Source of the DNA: Salegentibacter_A chungangensis
Lineage (GTDB): Bacteria; Bacteroidota; Bacteroidia; Flavobacteriales; Flavobacteriaceae
Assembly: GCF_042678405.1 (NCBI RefSeq)
Contig: NZ_JBHTLI010000001.1
Coordinates: forward strand, 930,001-994,000
Length of the DNA stretch: 64,000 nucleotides
Reading direction: 5' to 3'
The notes under the pieces were generated by a model. It saw only the letters and a program-made list of their open reading frames with translations. It did not search any database and was not told the origin of the DNA. Of the stretch, positions 1 through 9,254 are shown piece by piece. The first letter of the stretch is position 1. Each line of letters starts with the position of its first letter. A program made the position numbers and the translations under genes.

Positions 1-864
1 ACTTATTTTGCAGTGCAGAGCCTGGTGGCGCAACTGGTTAAAAAAGATGTGATTCCGGTGATCCTTGGAGGAAGCCAGGACCTTATTTACGCACAGTACA
101 GGGCCTACGATACGCTGGATCAAATGGTGAACCTGGTCAATATAGACAGTCATTTCGATCTGGGGGATGCCGAGAAGCCAATAAGCAATAAATCTTACGT
201 AGGAAAGATAGTTGTGAATAAGCCATACAATTTATTTAACTATTCTAACGTTGGATATCAGACCTACTTCAACTCACAACATGAGATCGAGTTGATGGAG
301 CGATTGTTTTTTGATGCCTACAGGTTAGGGGAAGTGAGTTCGAATGTATCTCTGGTGGAGCCGGTAATGCGAGATGCAAACCTGGTTGGTCTGGATCTTG
401 CTGCCGTAAGTTCGGCAGTAGTAGGCGGACCCTATTACAATTCGCCGAACGGTTTTGACGGAAAGGAAATATGTGCCCTGGCCCGTTATGCCGGTATTAG
501 CGATAAGGTTTCGTCTTTCGGGATTTATGAGTATACTTCGGCTTTCGGAAATCTGGGGAATATGCTGGTGGCGCAGGTGCTTTGGTATTTTCTGGAAGGG
601 GTCAATTACAGGACCAATGAGAATACCACTTCGGCAAAAAAGAATTTTGTGAAGTACCAGGTGCCGATAGACGATGAGATTCTGGTGTTTTTTAAAAGCC
701 CCGTGAGCGGAAGATGGTGGATAGAAATACCTTTTCTTGCGAATGCGAATACTAAATTAAAAAGACATACGTTATTACCTTGCAGTGAGGAAGATTATCT
801 GGATGCCTGCAACCAGAAAATCCCTGAGAGGTGGTATAAAGCCAAGAGAAAAAACGAAATTTAA
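1..864 (+). CDS. Arginase/formimidoylglutamase-fold protein, 5' end cut by window edge
   Basis: The reading frame is open from the first base, so the N-terminus lies outside the window; a GTG at 13 is unlikely to be the true start. About 287 residues are visible. The protein resembles the ureohydrolase (arginase/formimidoylglutamase) family: a GGSQ segment (75-78 nt downstream of the edge region, encoded near 67-78), DSHFD (encoded near 145-159) and GLDLAAV (near 388-408) sit where the three metal-binding motifs of the family lie. The family normally reads GGxH, DxHxD and SxDxD. Here the first His is Gln and the second Asp of the last motif is Ala, so at least two of the manganese ligands are missing. 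It may be a non-catalytic relative. It lies directly upstream of gldK on the same strand with a 114-base gap, so co-transcription is possible but not shown. Confidence 0.75.
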   Translation, partial: TYFAVQSLVAQLVKKDVIPVILGGSQDLIYAQYRAYDTLDQMVNLVNIDSHFDLGDAEKPISNKSYVGKIVVNKPYNLFNYSNVGYQTYFNSQHEIELMERLFFDAYRLGEVSSNVSLVEPVMRDANLVGLDLAAVSSAVVGGPYYNSPNGFDGKEICALARYAGISDKVSSFGIYEYTSAFGNLGNMLVAQVLWYFLEGVNYRTNENTTSAKKNFVKYQVPIDDEILVFFKSPVSGRWWIEIPFLANANTKLKRHTLLPCSEEDYLDACNQKIPERWYKAKRKNEI

Positions 865-978
865 AAATTTTCAGACATAAAAAGGATTTACTGTATTTTT
901 ATCGAAATTATTGTTTTTTAAAAAATAATTAGATAGGTTTACCGTCGTAAATAAATATGTCTTAACCTGAGAGAAATT

Positions 979-2343
979 ATGAAGAAGTTTATTTCGCTAG
1001 TTGCTGTCCTTAGTATTATCGTGGGCTGTGGGCCTAATGATAGAGGGGAGCTTGTTGGTGCGAAAGGGAAGAAATGGAATCCGGAGAAACCTTTGGGTAT
1101 GACATTAATCCCGGGAGGAGCTTTCATCATGGGGAAGTCTGATGATGATATAGCCGATCAGAAGAATGCACCGCCAAAAACAGTGACTGTTCGTTCATTC
1201 TATATGGACGAGACCGAAATAACCAATGCCGAATACCGTCAGTTTGTTGACTATGTGAAAGATTCGGTGATTAGAGTGCAGTTGGCAATTATGGCCGAAA
1301 ATATGGGTGAAACCCCGGGTTCGGGAGGTATTGGAGATTATGCCTTTGCTGATGCAGACCCTGAAAACCTGACTCCTTACGAAGAGTATATGCTCAATTC
1401 CTACGGGCAGGGAGGTCCAACCGATAGTTACGAGAACAGAAAACTTAATAAGGACATCGATATTATCTGGGATACCGAAGATTATCCCGATGTTTATTAC
1501 GCTGAAGTGATGGACTCTATGCAGATCCCTATGGAAGAGGTCTATAACGGGCAAAGAACCATAGATGTGAAGAAGCTGAAGTTTAAATATTCGTGGATGG
1601 ATATTCAGGCTGCAGCCAGGGCTGAAGGAAAGAAGCGTAGTGAATTTGTTAAGACCGAAGAAGTGCAGATCTATCCTGATACCACGGTCTGGATCAAAGA
1701 TTTTAATTATTCATATAACGAGCCTATGCATAACGATTATTTCTGGCATAGTGCTTTTGATGATTACCCTGTGGTAGGTGTGTCCTGGAAGCAGGCGCAG
1801 GCCTTTGCTCAATGGCGTACCAAGATCAAAAACGATTACCGCAGAGAAAAAGGAGATCATAATGTTCCTGCATACCGTCTTCCAACCGAAGCCGAGTGGG
1901 AATATGCTGCCCGTGGCGGACTGGAAGGAGCGACCTATCCTTGGGGAGGTCCTTATGCCAAGAATGACCGCGGATGTTTTATGGCTAACTTTAAGCCTTT
2001 GAGGGGTGATTATGCCGCCGATCAGGCTCTTTATACCGTAGAAGCGAAGTCTTACGACCCTAATGATTATGGTTTATACAATATGGCCGGTAATGTGGCC
2101 GAGTGGGTAAACTCTTCTTATGATGCGGCTTCTTACGAGTACATGTCGTCAATGAACCCTACCGTTAACAATAAGGATGACATGCGAAAAGTTGTTCGAG
2201 GTGGTTCCTGGAAAGATGTAGCTTACTTTTTACAAGTGAGTTCCAGGGATTATGAGTATGCAGATTCTGCAAGAAGCTATATTGGCTTCAGAACCGTGCA
2301 GGATTACTTGGGTACTGATGTTACCCTGAACCAGTCCAACTAA
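979..2343 (+). CDS. gldK: Gliding motility / type IX secretion lipoprotein GldK
   Basis: 454 residues, the usual length for GldK (PorK in Porphyromonas). The N-terminus is a lipoprotein signal with a VGC lipobox and Cys17 as lipidation site. The mature part carries a formylglycine-generating-enzyme/sulfatase-modifying (SUMF1-like) fold, from GMTLIPGGAFIMG near residue 36 to the VRGGSW and GFRTV motifs near the C-terminus. GldK with GldN forms the periplasmic ring of the type IX secretion system at the outer membrane; the FGE fold is structural here. It is the first gene of gldKLMN. The ATG at 979 gives a clean signal peptide. Function follows from family and operon order. Confidence 0.96.
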   Translation: MKKFISLVAVLSIIVGCGPNDRGELVGAKGKKWNPEKPLGMTLIPGGAFIMGKSDDDIADQKNAPPKTVTVRSFYMDETEITNAEYRQFVDYVKDSVIRVQLAIMAENMGETPGSGGIGDYAFADADPENLTPYEEYMLNSYGQGGPTDSYENRKLNKDIDIIWDTEDYPDVYYAEVMDSMQIPMEEVYNGQRTIDVKKLKFKYSWMDIQAAARAEGKKRSEFVKTEEVQIYPDTTVWIKDFNYSYNEPMHNDYFWHSAFDDYPVVGVSWKQAQAFAQWRTKIKNDYRREKGDHNVPAYRLPTEAEWEYAARGGLEGATYPWGGPYAKNDRGCFMANFKPLRGDYAADQALYTVEAKSYDPNDYGLYNMAGNVAEWVNSSYDAASYEYMSSMNPTVNNKDDMRKVVRGGSWKDVAYFLQVSSRDYEYADSARSYIGFRTVQDYLGTDVTLNQSN

Positions 2344-2404
2344 TTTGGAATTTTGAAACTTAACCTATTTTATACCTAATCAAGAAATCTAAATCATTTT
2401 AATT

Positions 2405-3064
2405 ATGGCAAAGTCAAAATCAACTAAGAAATTAACCAATATGGTGTACGGTTTAGGTGCATCAGTTGTAATATTAGGGGCTCTTTTTAAAATTATGCAC
2501 TGGCCCGGCGGAAACACCATGTTGATTATCGGTCTTATTGTAGAGGCGCTTGTATTTGCATACTCTGCATTCGAACCTGTGGATGATGAATTAGACTGGT
2601 CACTTGTATATCCTGAGCTGGCTGGAGGTTCGCCTGGGAGCAGTAAAGCTACCGTGATCGAGCAGAATAAAGAGGCTGAAGGTCTTTTGTCTAAAAAGCT
2701 GGACGAGATGCTTCGTGAAGCTAAGATAGATGCAAGTTTAATGAGTAGTCTTGGAGAGAGCATTAAGAACTTTGAAGGGGCAGCCAAAGGAATTGCACCT
2801 ACCGTAGATGCGATGGCTTCTCAAAAGAAATATAGTGAAGAGCTTACCGTAGCTGCTTCTCAAATGGAAACTCTGAATAACATTTATAAAGCACAGACAG
2901 AATCTGCTGCACGTCAGGCTGAAATTAACCAGGAAGTTGCCGAAAACGCAGGAAGACTTAATGAGCAAATGCACTCACTGGCCTCTAACCTTTCATCTCT
3001 TAACGGAGTATACGGTGGTATGCTTACCGCGATGAATGGGACCAAGGCTAATGCTAATTACTAA
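2405..3064 (+). CDS. gldL: Gliding motility / T9SS inner-membrane motor protein GldL
   Basis: 219 residues with two hydrophobic helices close to the N-terminus (about residues 15-31 and 38-55, with the KIMHWPGG segment between them), followed by a long, charged, probably coiled-coil cytoplasmic part. In the family, GldL forms a pentamer around a GldM dimer and converts proton-motive force into motion that drives type IX secretion and gliding. It follows gldK after 61 bases and precedes gldM by 57, the standard order. The C-terminal region is rich in Gln, Ala, Glu and Asn, as expected for a coiled coil. Confidence 0.96.
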   Translation: MAKSKSTKKLTNMVYGLGASVVILGALFKIMHWPGGNTMLIIGLIVEALVFAYSAFEPVDDELDWSLVYPELAGGSPGSSKATVIEQNKEAEGLLSKKLDEMLREAKIDASLMSSLGESIKNFEGAAKGIAPTVDAMASQKKYSEELTVAASQMETLNNIYKAQTESAARQAEINQEVAENAGRLNEQMHSLASNLSSLNGVYGGMLTAMNGTKANANY

Positions 3065-3121
3065 TTAGTTGTCTATAGAGAACAATTAAAAAAGAATTTA
3101 GAAATTAAAACTAATTAGAAA

Positions 3122-4678
3122 ATGGCGTCTGGAAAACAATCAGCAAGACAGAAGATGATAAACCTGATGTATCTGGTTTTCATCGCAATGATGGCATTAA
3201 ATATGTCCAAAGAGGTTTTGACTGCCTTTGGTCTGATGAATGAGAAGCTTAATGCCTCAAATATTACCACAGAAAAAAGAAATACCGCCGCTATGGCCGG
3301 CCTTGAAGCTAAAGCTGAAGAGCAACCTGCAAAATATGCAGACCTTAAGCAGAAAGCTGAGCAGGTGCACCAGGCATCTCAGAAACTTGATGCCTATATC
3401 GCGGGAATTAAAGACGAATTACTTGCCGACGTAGATGATCCTAAAGAATATGAAGCGATGGATAAGTCTAACGAGCTGGATAATATGTTCTTCCAGAGCG
3501 GAAGAATTGGTCCTGCCGGAGAGGAGTTCGTGAATGCTATCGATTCTTATCGCAACACGATAGTGCAGGTTATTGGCGACAGATATTCCAATATCGCAAA
3601 TGAAGTAAAGGAGGAATTTTCCACCCAAGAGGTTAAAGACGGAGAAGGAGTTACCAAGCCCTGGTTGATGTATCACTATGAGGGATACCCCTTAATTGCT
3701 TCTATTACCAAGATGACCCAGCTTCAGGCTGATATCAAAACTACCGAGAATAACATTCTTTCTGCTATGCTTGCAGGACAACTGCAGCAGGAAGTATCTA
3801 TGACCAACTATACCACGCTTCTTGAAACGCCAAAATCTGCGTATTACCAGGGGGAGCAATTCGATGGGGCTATTGTACTTGGGCGTAAAGATGCAACTAC
3901 CAAGCCTAACCGGGTAGAGCTTACTTTAGACGGAAATAAGCTTTCTGAGGATGATTATAAGATTGAAGACGGAAGGGTTGTGTTGAATGTGAATGCGGGT
4001 AATGCCGGACAGCATAAACTGGAAGGGACACTAATTTTTGAACAAGATGGTGAAGATGTTCCGGTGCCTGTTTCCTCGGAATTCTCTGTAATTCCTAAGC
4101 CTAACTCAGCAGTGATTTCAGCCGATAAGATGAATGTGGTTTATCGTGGGGTACAGAACCCGCTAACCATTTCTATGGCAGGTGTACCTGATAATAATAT
4201 TAGCGCAAGCGCTCCCGGTCTTAGAAAAGTATCAGGAAGTAACTATATGATCAACGTGACCACTCTTCAACAAAGAGAGGTGAAGATCAATGTTACCGGT
4301 ACTATAGATGGGAAGAGCTACCCATCAAGTTCAACTTTCAGGATCAAGGATATCCCAAGACCTGTAGGTACGATAAGAGGGGAAGACGGTGCTGTACAGA
4401 TGCAGCGTAACTCTCTTGAGATCGCAACTGTTGGGGCGACGCTTCCGGATTTTGATTTCGATCTTAGCTTAAGGGTAACCGGATTCAAATTCAAGGTTTC
4501 AGGACAACCTACTATTCAGGTGAATGGAAACAAACTGGACAGCAGAGCTGAAGCTGCACTTAGAAGAGCAGGTAGAGGTGAGACGGTTCAGATTTATGAT
4601 ATTGAAGCTTCATTAGCATCAAACTCAGGATATAAGCTTAAGAAAGTAGCTCCCGTGTTTGTTGAGCTAACTAATTAA
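3122..4678 (+). CDS. gldM: Gliding motility / T9SS motor protein GldM
   Basis: 518 residues. The conserved N-terminus (SGKQSARQKMINLMYLVF) leads into a single transmembrane helix around residues 13-34, followed by a large periplasmic region of repeated beta-rich domains, as in GldM/PorM. GldM crosses the inner membrane with GldL and spans the periplasm to contact the GldK-GldN ring, passing on motor torque. Length and gene order match the family. The GSNYMINV and PRPVGTIRG segments in the C-terminal half are typical of the last domains. Confidence 0.97.
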   Translation: MASGKQSARQKMINLMYLVFIAMMALNMSKEVLTAFGLMNEKLNASNITTEKRNTAAMAGLEAKAEEQPAKYADLKQKAEQVHQASQKLDAYIAGIKDELLADVDDPKEYEAMDKSNELDNMFFQSGRIGPAGEEFVNAIDSYRNTIVQVIGDRYSNIANEVKEEFSTQEVKDGEGVTKPWLMYHYEGYPLIASITKMTQLQADIKTTENNILSAMLAGQLQQEVSMTNYTTLLETPKSAYYQGEQFDGAIVLGRKDATTKPNRVELTLDGNKLSEDDYKIEDGRVVLNVNAGNAGQHKLEGTLIFEQDGEDVPVPVSSEFSVIPKPNSAVISADKMNVVYRGVQNPLTISMAGVPDNNISASAPGLRKVSGSNYMINVTTLQQREVKINVTGTIDGKSYPSSSTFRIKDIPRPVGTIRGEDGAVQMQRNSLEIATVGATLPDFDFDLSLRVTGFKFKVSGQPTIQVNGNKLDSRAEAALRRAGRGETVQIYDIEASLASNSGYKLKKVAPVFVELTN

Positions 4679-4693
4679 TAAAAAGAAAACGAA

Positions 4694-5587
4694 ATGAGCT
4701 GGAGAGGATTTTTAGTATATGGCAGCTTGATGTTTTTTACCGTAGGTTCTTTCGGGCAGGCAAATATTTTGAATGCCGAAAGTCCTGATGAGATTGGTAA
4801 AAAATCTGAAGCTCAGATACAGGCAGATGCAAATGACGAACCATTGGAATATGGTTACGTGGGGGACAGAGATATACTTTGGTCTAAGGGAACCTGGGAG
4901 ATCATCGATCTTGATGAACGAGTGAACTTCCCGTTGTATTATCCAATAGATACCAATAATATCGGTTCTACCAGAAGATCTTTGTATGATGTTCTTATGA
5001 AGGGTATCAAAGAAGGGAAGATCGAAAACATCTATGCCGATTCCTACTTCACTGAAAAACGTACGTTAAAAGACATACAGGCTACGCTTTCTAAGGTGGA
5101 TACTACAGATCTTGGTATTGAGCAGTATAATGCCGGGGAAGAAGTAGACCAGCAGTTTATAGACAGAAGGGATCTTTCTTCTGCAGATATTGCTGAATAT
5201 CACATACGTGGTATCTGGTATTTCGACAAGCGTCAGGCAGAATTAAAATATCGTTTACTCGGGATCGCTCCCGTGGCACCCGACGTTAACTTTATTGATT
5301 CCGGCCAGACAGACCTTGTGGAGCTTTTCTGGGTCTGGTATCCGGATGCACGCGAGATCCTTCACGAAGCCCACGCTTTTAACGGAAGGAACACGTCTTC
5401 GTCGGTGACCTTTGATCATCTGCTGAACTCCAGGAGATTTAACGGGGTTATTTATAAAGAGGATAATGTTCAGGGAGACCGTGAGATCAACGAGTATATT
5501 GCAGAGAATGCTTTTATGCAGTTGTTGGAGTCTCAAAGAATTAAAGAGCAGATCCGTAATTTCGAACAGGATATGTGGAATTATTAA
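4694..5587 (+). CDS. gldN: Gliding motility / T9SS ring protein GldN
   Basis: 297 residues with an N-terminal signal peptide ending near GSFGQ (residue 22). The mature protein has the GldN/PorN features: a DRDILWSKGTWEIIDLDERVN-like start of the domain, an ADIAEYHIRGIWYFDK segment in the middle and a FVWYPDAR-like LFWVWYPDAR stretch near residue 215. GldN binds GldK to build the periplasmic ring of the type IX secretion system and contacts GldM. It is the last gene of the operon, 15 bases after gldM, and is followed by a strong terminator at 5610. Confidence 0.96.
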   Translation: MSWRGFLVYGSLMFFTVGSFGQANILNAESPDEIGKKSEAQIQADANDEPLEYGYVGDRDILWSKGTWEIIDLDERVNFPLYYPIDTNNIGSTRRSLYDVLMKGIKEGKIENIYADSYFTEKRTLKDIQATLSKVDTTDLGIEQYNAGEEVDQQFIDRRDLSSADIAEYHIRGIWYFDKRQAELKYRLLGIAPVAPDVNFIDSGQTDLVELFWVWYPDAREILHEAHAFNGRNTSSSVTFDHLLNSRRFNGVIYKEDNVQGDREINEYIAENAFMQLLESQRIKEQIRNFEQDMWNY

Positions 5588-5609
5588 GTTCCTTATAAAT
5601 TATAGTGAA

Positions 5610-5637
5610 AACGCTTCCTTAGGGAGGCGTTTTTTTT
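5610..5637 (+). terminator. Rho-independent terminator of gldKLMN
   Basis: A 9-base-pair stem (AACGCTTCC / GGAGGCGTT, one G-T pair) closes a TTAG tetraloop and runs straight into seven T residues, 23 bases after the gldN stop codon. Confidence 0.93.
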
Positions 5638-5673
5638 GCGCTTAACTTTCTGGTGGTTATCTAAGCTAAATTG

Positions 5674-5681
5674 TAAATTTG
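5674..5681 (+). promoter_or_regulatory. Bacteroidota -7 box (TAAATTTG) for the FAD oxidoreductase gene
   Basis: An exact match to TAnnTTTG ends only 4 bases before the ATG at 5686. No clear TTG was found at the -33 position. If used, the transcript would start at or next to the start codon. Confidence 0.5.
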
Positions 5682-5685
5682 GGAT

Positions 5686-6747
5686 ATGTTAGATTATATA
5701 GTTGTGGGATTGGGGCTGAGCGGCATAGCCGTGAGTTCTCATCTCGAAAAGCATAATAAAAGCTTTAAAGTGTACGAGGATTTCTCGCAGAAATCTTCGC
5801 TTGTTGCCGGTGGGATCTATAATCCCGTGATCCTGAAGAGATTTACCCCTGCCTGGAATGCCGCACAACAGCTGGAGACCGCAATCTCTTTTTATAAGGG
5901 GCTGGAGAATCAGCTGGAAGCCAAACTTGTCTATCCCATAAATATTTACCGGAAATTCAATTCGGCCGAAGAACAGAATAACTGGTTTGACGCTGCCGAT
6001 AAGCCTAACCTGGAGGATTTTCTTGATACAAAACTGGTTAAAGACTTGAACCCCTTCATAACTTCTGAATTTTCCTTCGGGAGAGTCAGGAAAACAGGGG
6101 TCATTGATACCGATGTTCTTATAAAGGAATATGGCAAAAAGCTGGAGAAATCCGGGAGAATCGAATTCGAAAGATTCCGTTATGCCGATCTTCAGGTTGG
6201 AGAGACTGAATTAAATTATAATGGAGTAAAGGCGAGAAATATTATTTTCTGTGAGGGCTTTGGAATGCTGAATAACCCTTACTTCAATTATCTTCCGCTA
6301 AGAGGGAATAAAGGGGAGTATCTCATTATCTATTCGGAAGAACTTAAACTGAAGGAAGCGATCAAGTCTTCCTTTTTCATCCTTCCTTTAGGAAATGACC
6401 TTTACAAGGTGGGCGCTACTTATAACAACCACGACAAGGATCCCGAACCTACTGAAGAGGCCAGAGAACAACTTAAAAAATTTCTTGAGAGAACCATTAG
6501 CTGTAAATATGAAATTGTAGATCAGGTTTCAGGAATTCGCCCTGCTACTGCAGACAGAAGGCCGCTGGTTGGCAGGCATCCGGAGTTTGAAAATATGTAT
6601 GCTTGCAATGGCTTTGGAAGCCGTGGCGTGCTTATAGCGCCTACAATGGCAGATGAACTTATTGAGCATATTGGGAACGGAAAGGACTTGTCTGGAGAAT
6701 CAGACCTAAAAAGGTTCACAAGAAAACACTATAAAGCTATTCAGTAG
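5686..6747 (+). CDS. FAD-dependent oxidoreductase, D-amino-acid oxidase (DAO) family
   Basis: 353 residues. The N-terminus has the Rossmann dinucleotide motif VGLGLSGIAV (residues 6-15), where GxGxxG binds the ADP part of FAD. The C-terminus has the DAO-family signature SGIRPATADRRPLVG and CNGFGSRGV, with GSRG contacting the cofactor. The family oxidises amine groups of amino acids or glycine-like substrates, releasing hydrogen peroxide; the MnmC oxidase domain is a distant relative. The substrate cannot be told from sequence. There is no signal peptide, so it is probably cytosolic. It overlaps the convergent DUF983 gene by 11 bases. Confidence 0.85.
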   Translation: MLDYIVVGLGLSGIAVSSHLEKHNKSFKVYEDFSQKSSLVAGGIYNPVILKRFTPAWNAAQQLETAISFYKGLENQLEAKLVYPINIYRKFNSAEEQNNWFDAADKPNLEDFLDTKLVKDLNPFITSEFSFGRVRKTGVIDTDVLIKEYGKKLEKSGRIEFERFRYADLQVGETELNYNGVKARNIIFCEGFGMLNNPYFNYLPLRGNKGEYLIIYSEELKLKEAIKSSFFILPLGNDLYKVGATYNNHDKDPEPTEEAREQLKKFLERTISCKYEIVDQVSGIRPATADRRPLVGRHPEFENMYACNGFGSRGVLIAPTMADELIEHIGNGKDLSGESDLKRFTRKHYKAIQ

Positions 6748-7129
6748 CCTTTCCCTTTGGTCCCTTGTACTTGAAGAAGAGGTTTATCCAGATGTTCCTG
6801 GATAATCTCATTATTACGGGCATAAAGACGATAAGTGTGCCTATAATGGCGAAAAATGAGGTTAACAGGCCTCCGCCAAGGAATAAGTAGCTAATGATAA
6901 AAGCCGCTACAGAAAAGGCTACCCCTACCGCGTAACTCACATACATAGCCCCGTAAAAGAAAGAAGGCTCTATCTTATATTTTGTACCGCAATTAGAACA
7001 GCGTTCGTGCATTTCGAAGATCTTTCCCATTTTATAGGGATTGGGTTCCTTGTACATGCTCTCTTTGTGACATACCGGACAGTTTCCCGTTAAAATGCTG
7101 TAGATTTTATGACCTTCTAAAAAATTCAT
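6737..7129 (-). CDS. DUF983 family zinc-ribbon membrane protein
   Basis: 130 residues. An N-terminal zinc-ribbon-like part has two CxxC pairs (CPVC near residue 18 and CSNC near residue 45) and is followed by two transmembrane helices (about residues 65-85 and 90-110). This architecture matches DUF983, a family of unknown function common in Bacteroidota and Alphaproteobacteria. The IEPSFFYGAMYVSYAVG segment is characteristic. Its 3' end overlaps the FAD oxidoreductase gene tail to tail. Confidence 0.85.
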   Translation of the reverse strand: MNFLEGHKIYSILTGNCPVCHKESMYKEPNPYKMGKIFEMHERCSNCGTKYKIEPSFFYGAMYVSYAVGVAFSVAAFIISYLFLGGGLLTSFFAIIGTLIVFMPVIMRLSRNIWINLFFKYKGPKGKATE

Positions 7130-7229
7130 TTGGTTTTGGTTTCCGGGTTGTACAAATTTTTATCCGCTGATGACTAGTATTTTAAAATTTGATGAGGGAA
7201 TATAAATACCAGAGCTGATTGCATTTTTT

Positions 7230-7255
7230 TTGCAATTCAAATTTAGGCATCTTTG
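7230..7255 (+). promoter_or_regulatory. Putative promoter of the ABC-F gene
   Basis: TTG at 7230-7232, 15 bases, then CATCTTTG (7248-7255), a 7-of-8 match to TAnnTTTG. The ATG at 7275 lies 19 bases further on. The TTG at 7230 that could be read as an upstream start codon falls inside this promoter, which favours the start at 7275. Confidence 0.45.
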
Positions 7256-7274
7256 CAAAAATAATCTGGAATTA

Positions 7275-9194
7275 ATGCTGAATATTCATAATCTTTCTGT
7301 CTCTTTTGGGGGCGAATATCTATTTGAGGAAATTACCTTCAGGCTTGGAGCGGGCGACCGTGTTGGCCTCATAGGTAAAAATGGTGCTGGAAAATCTACT
7401 ATGTTAAAGATCCTGGCCGGAGAGCAGGAATATGACAGCGGACAGATAGCCAAAGACAAAGAGCTGAAGATCGGCTTTCTAAAGCAGGATATAGACTTTA
7501 TACAGGGTCGTACGGTGCTTGAGGAGGCCCAGCAGGCCTTTGTTGAGATCAAAAAGCTGGAAAAGAAGATGGATGAGATCAATCACCAGTTAGCCACCCG
7601 TACCGATTATGAAAGCGACAGTTATTCAGAACTTATTCAGGACCTTAGTGAGATAACCCACAAATATGAGATCATTGGTGGGTACAATTACGAGGGGGAT
7701 ACCGAAAAAGTATTGCTGGGGCTTGGTTTTAAACGGGACGATTTCGATAAGCTTACCGATACTTTTTCCGGAGGATGGCGAATGAGGATAGAACTTGCTA
7801 AACTGCTCCTTCAGAATAACGATATCCTGCTGCTGGATGAGCCTACCAATCACCTGGATATTGAAAGCATTATCTGGCTGGAATCCTTCCTTAACAATTA
7901 TCCCGGTTGTGTGATTCTGGTATCTCACGATAAGATGTTTCTGGATAATGTGACCAACAGAACCATTGAAATATCTCTTGGAAGGATCTACGATTTTAAG
8001 AAGCCTTATTCAAAATTCCTTGAATTAAGGGGGGAGCTGCGGGAGCAGCAGCTGGCAGCACAAAAGAATCAGCAAAAAGAGATCGAGCAAACCGAAAAAC
8101 TGATTGAGAAATTCCGGGCAAAGGCTACTAAAGCTTCAATGGCGCAATCACTTATTAAAAAACTTGATAAGATGAACCGTATTGAGGTAGACGAAGATGA
8201 CAATGCGGTTATGAATATTCGTTTTCCTCTTTCGGTGCAACCGGGGAAAGTCGTAATTGAAGCCGAACACGCTTCAAAAGCCTATGGGGATCACAAGGTG
8301 CTGGAAGATGTGAATTTAATGATTGAACGCGGTAGCAAGATCGCTTTTGTAGGGCAAAACGGTCAGGGGAAGACCACTCTTGCCAAAATGATCTTAGGAG
8401 AGATCCCTTATTCCGGGGAGATCAAGCTTGGGCATAATGTGCAGCTGGGATATTTTGCCCAAAACCAGGCGGAATATCTTGACGGAGAAAAAAGTGTTTA
8501 TGACACCATGGTGGATTCGGCTAACGAAAGCAACCGAAGCAAGGTGAGGGATATGCTGGGTTCTTTTCTGTTTAGAGGAGATGAAGTGGAAAAAAAGGTG
8601 AAAGTGCTTTCCGGGGGTGAGAGAAACCGTCTTGCGCTTTGCAAGATGTTGCTGGAGCCTTTTAATGTGCTGGTAATGGATGAGCCTACCAATCACCTCG
8701 ATATTAAATCTAAAAACGTCTTAAAGGAAGCCCTGAGGAATTTTGAGGGAACATTGATCCTTGTTTCTCACGACAGGGATTTCCTTCAGGGAATGACCAA
8801 CAGGGTTTATGAATTCAAGAACAGGAATCTAAAGGAGTATCTTGGAGATATAGACTACTACCTGGAGCAAAGGCAGTTGGAAGACATGCGTGCCGTAGAG
8901 AAGAGAGATAAAGTAGCTTCAACAACTAAAAAACAGGAGAAAACAGAGCAGAAACGCTCTTACGAAGATCAGAAACAAATAAAATCTCTTAATAACAAAC
9001 TTAGTAATACAGAGGCTAAGATCACGAAACTCGAGAAAGAGATCAAGGAAAAGGACGTGGAGCTGGCGACCAACTACGAAGAAACAATGGCAAAACCTGA
9101 TTTTCTTGAGAAATATAATCATTCAAAAAAGAAGCTGGAGAAATTGATGCACCAGTGGGAAGATTTACAGGAGGAGTTGGATAAACTGGAATAA
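7275..9194 (+). CDS. ABC-F family ATPase (ribosome-associated)
   Basis: 639 residues with two ABC ATPase domains and no membrane segment. Domain 1 has Walker A GKNGAGKST (about 35-43), signature FSGGW (about 164) and Walker B LLLDEPTNHLD (about 184). Domain 2 has GQNGQGKTT (about 359), LSGGE (about 445) and VMDEPTNHLD (about 468). A charged linker sits between them and a C-terminal coiled coil spans roughly residues 550-639, as in Uup/YdiF-type ABC-F proteins. These act on ribosomes, for example relieving stalled elongation; an antibiotic-protection role cannot be excluded. The start at 7275 gives the usual MLxIxNLSVSFG opening; the frame is open further upstream, but that part overlaps the likely promoter. 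Confidence 0.93.
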   Translation: MLNIHNLSVSFGGEYLFEEITFRLGAGDRVGLIGKNGAGKSTMLKILAGEQEYDSGQIAKDKELKIGFLKQDIDFIQGRTVLEEAQQAFVEIKKLEKKMDEINHQLATRTDYESDSYSELIQDLSEITHKYEIIGGYNYEGDTEKVLLGLGFKRDDFDKLTDTFSGGWRMRIELAKLLLQNNDILLLDEPTNHLDIESIIWLESFLNNYPGCVILVSHDKMFLDNVTNRTIEISLGRIYDFKKPYSKFLELRGELREQQLAAQKNQQKEIEQTEKLIEKFRAKATKASMAQSLIKKLDKMNRIEVDEDDNAVMNIRFPLSVQPGKVVIEAEHASKAYGDHKVLEDVNLMIERGSKIAFVGQNGQGKTTLAKMILGEIPYSGEIKLGHNVQLGYFAQNQAEYLDGEKSVYDTMVDSANESNRSKVRDMLGSFLFRGDEVEKKVKVLSGGERNRLALCKMLLEPFNVLVMDEPTNHLDIKSKNVLKEALRNFEGTLILVSHDRDFLQGMTNRVYEFKNRNLKEYLGDIDYYLEQRQLEDMRAVEKRDKVASTTKKQEKTEQKRSYEDQKQIKSLNNKLSNTEAKITKLEKEIKEKDVELATNYEETMAKPDFLEKYNHSKKKLEKLMHQWEDLQEELDKLE

Positions 9195-9254
9195 TGCAAT
9201 AAATTTCAGCTTTAGATTAAACCATAGCCTTATTAAACGGTCATACTCTACATT

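Noticed and set aside
7230..7274. N-terminal extension of the ABC-F gene from a TTG
   Set aside because: It overlaps the likely promoter, and the family starts at MLNIHNLSVSFG (7275).
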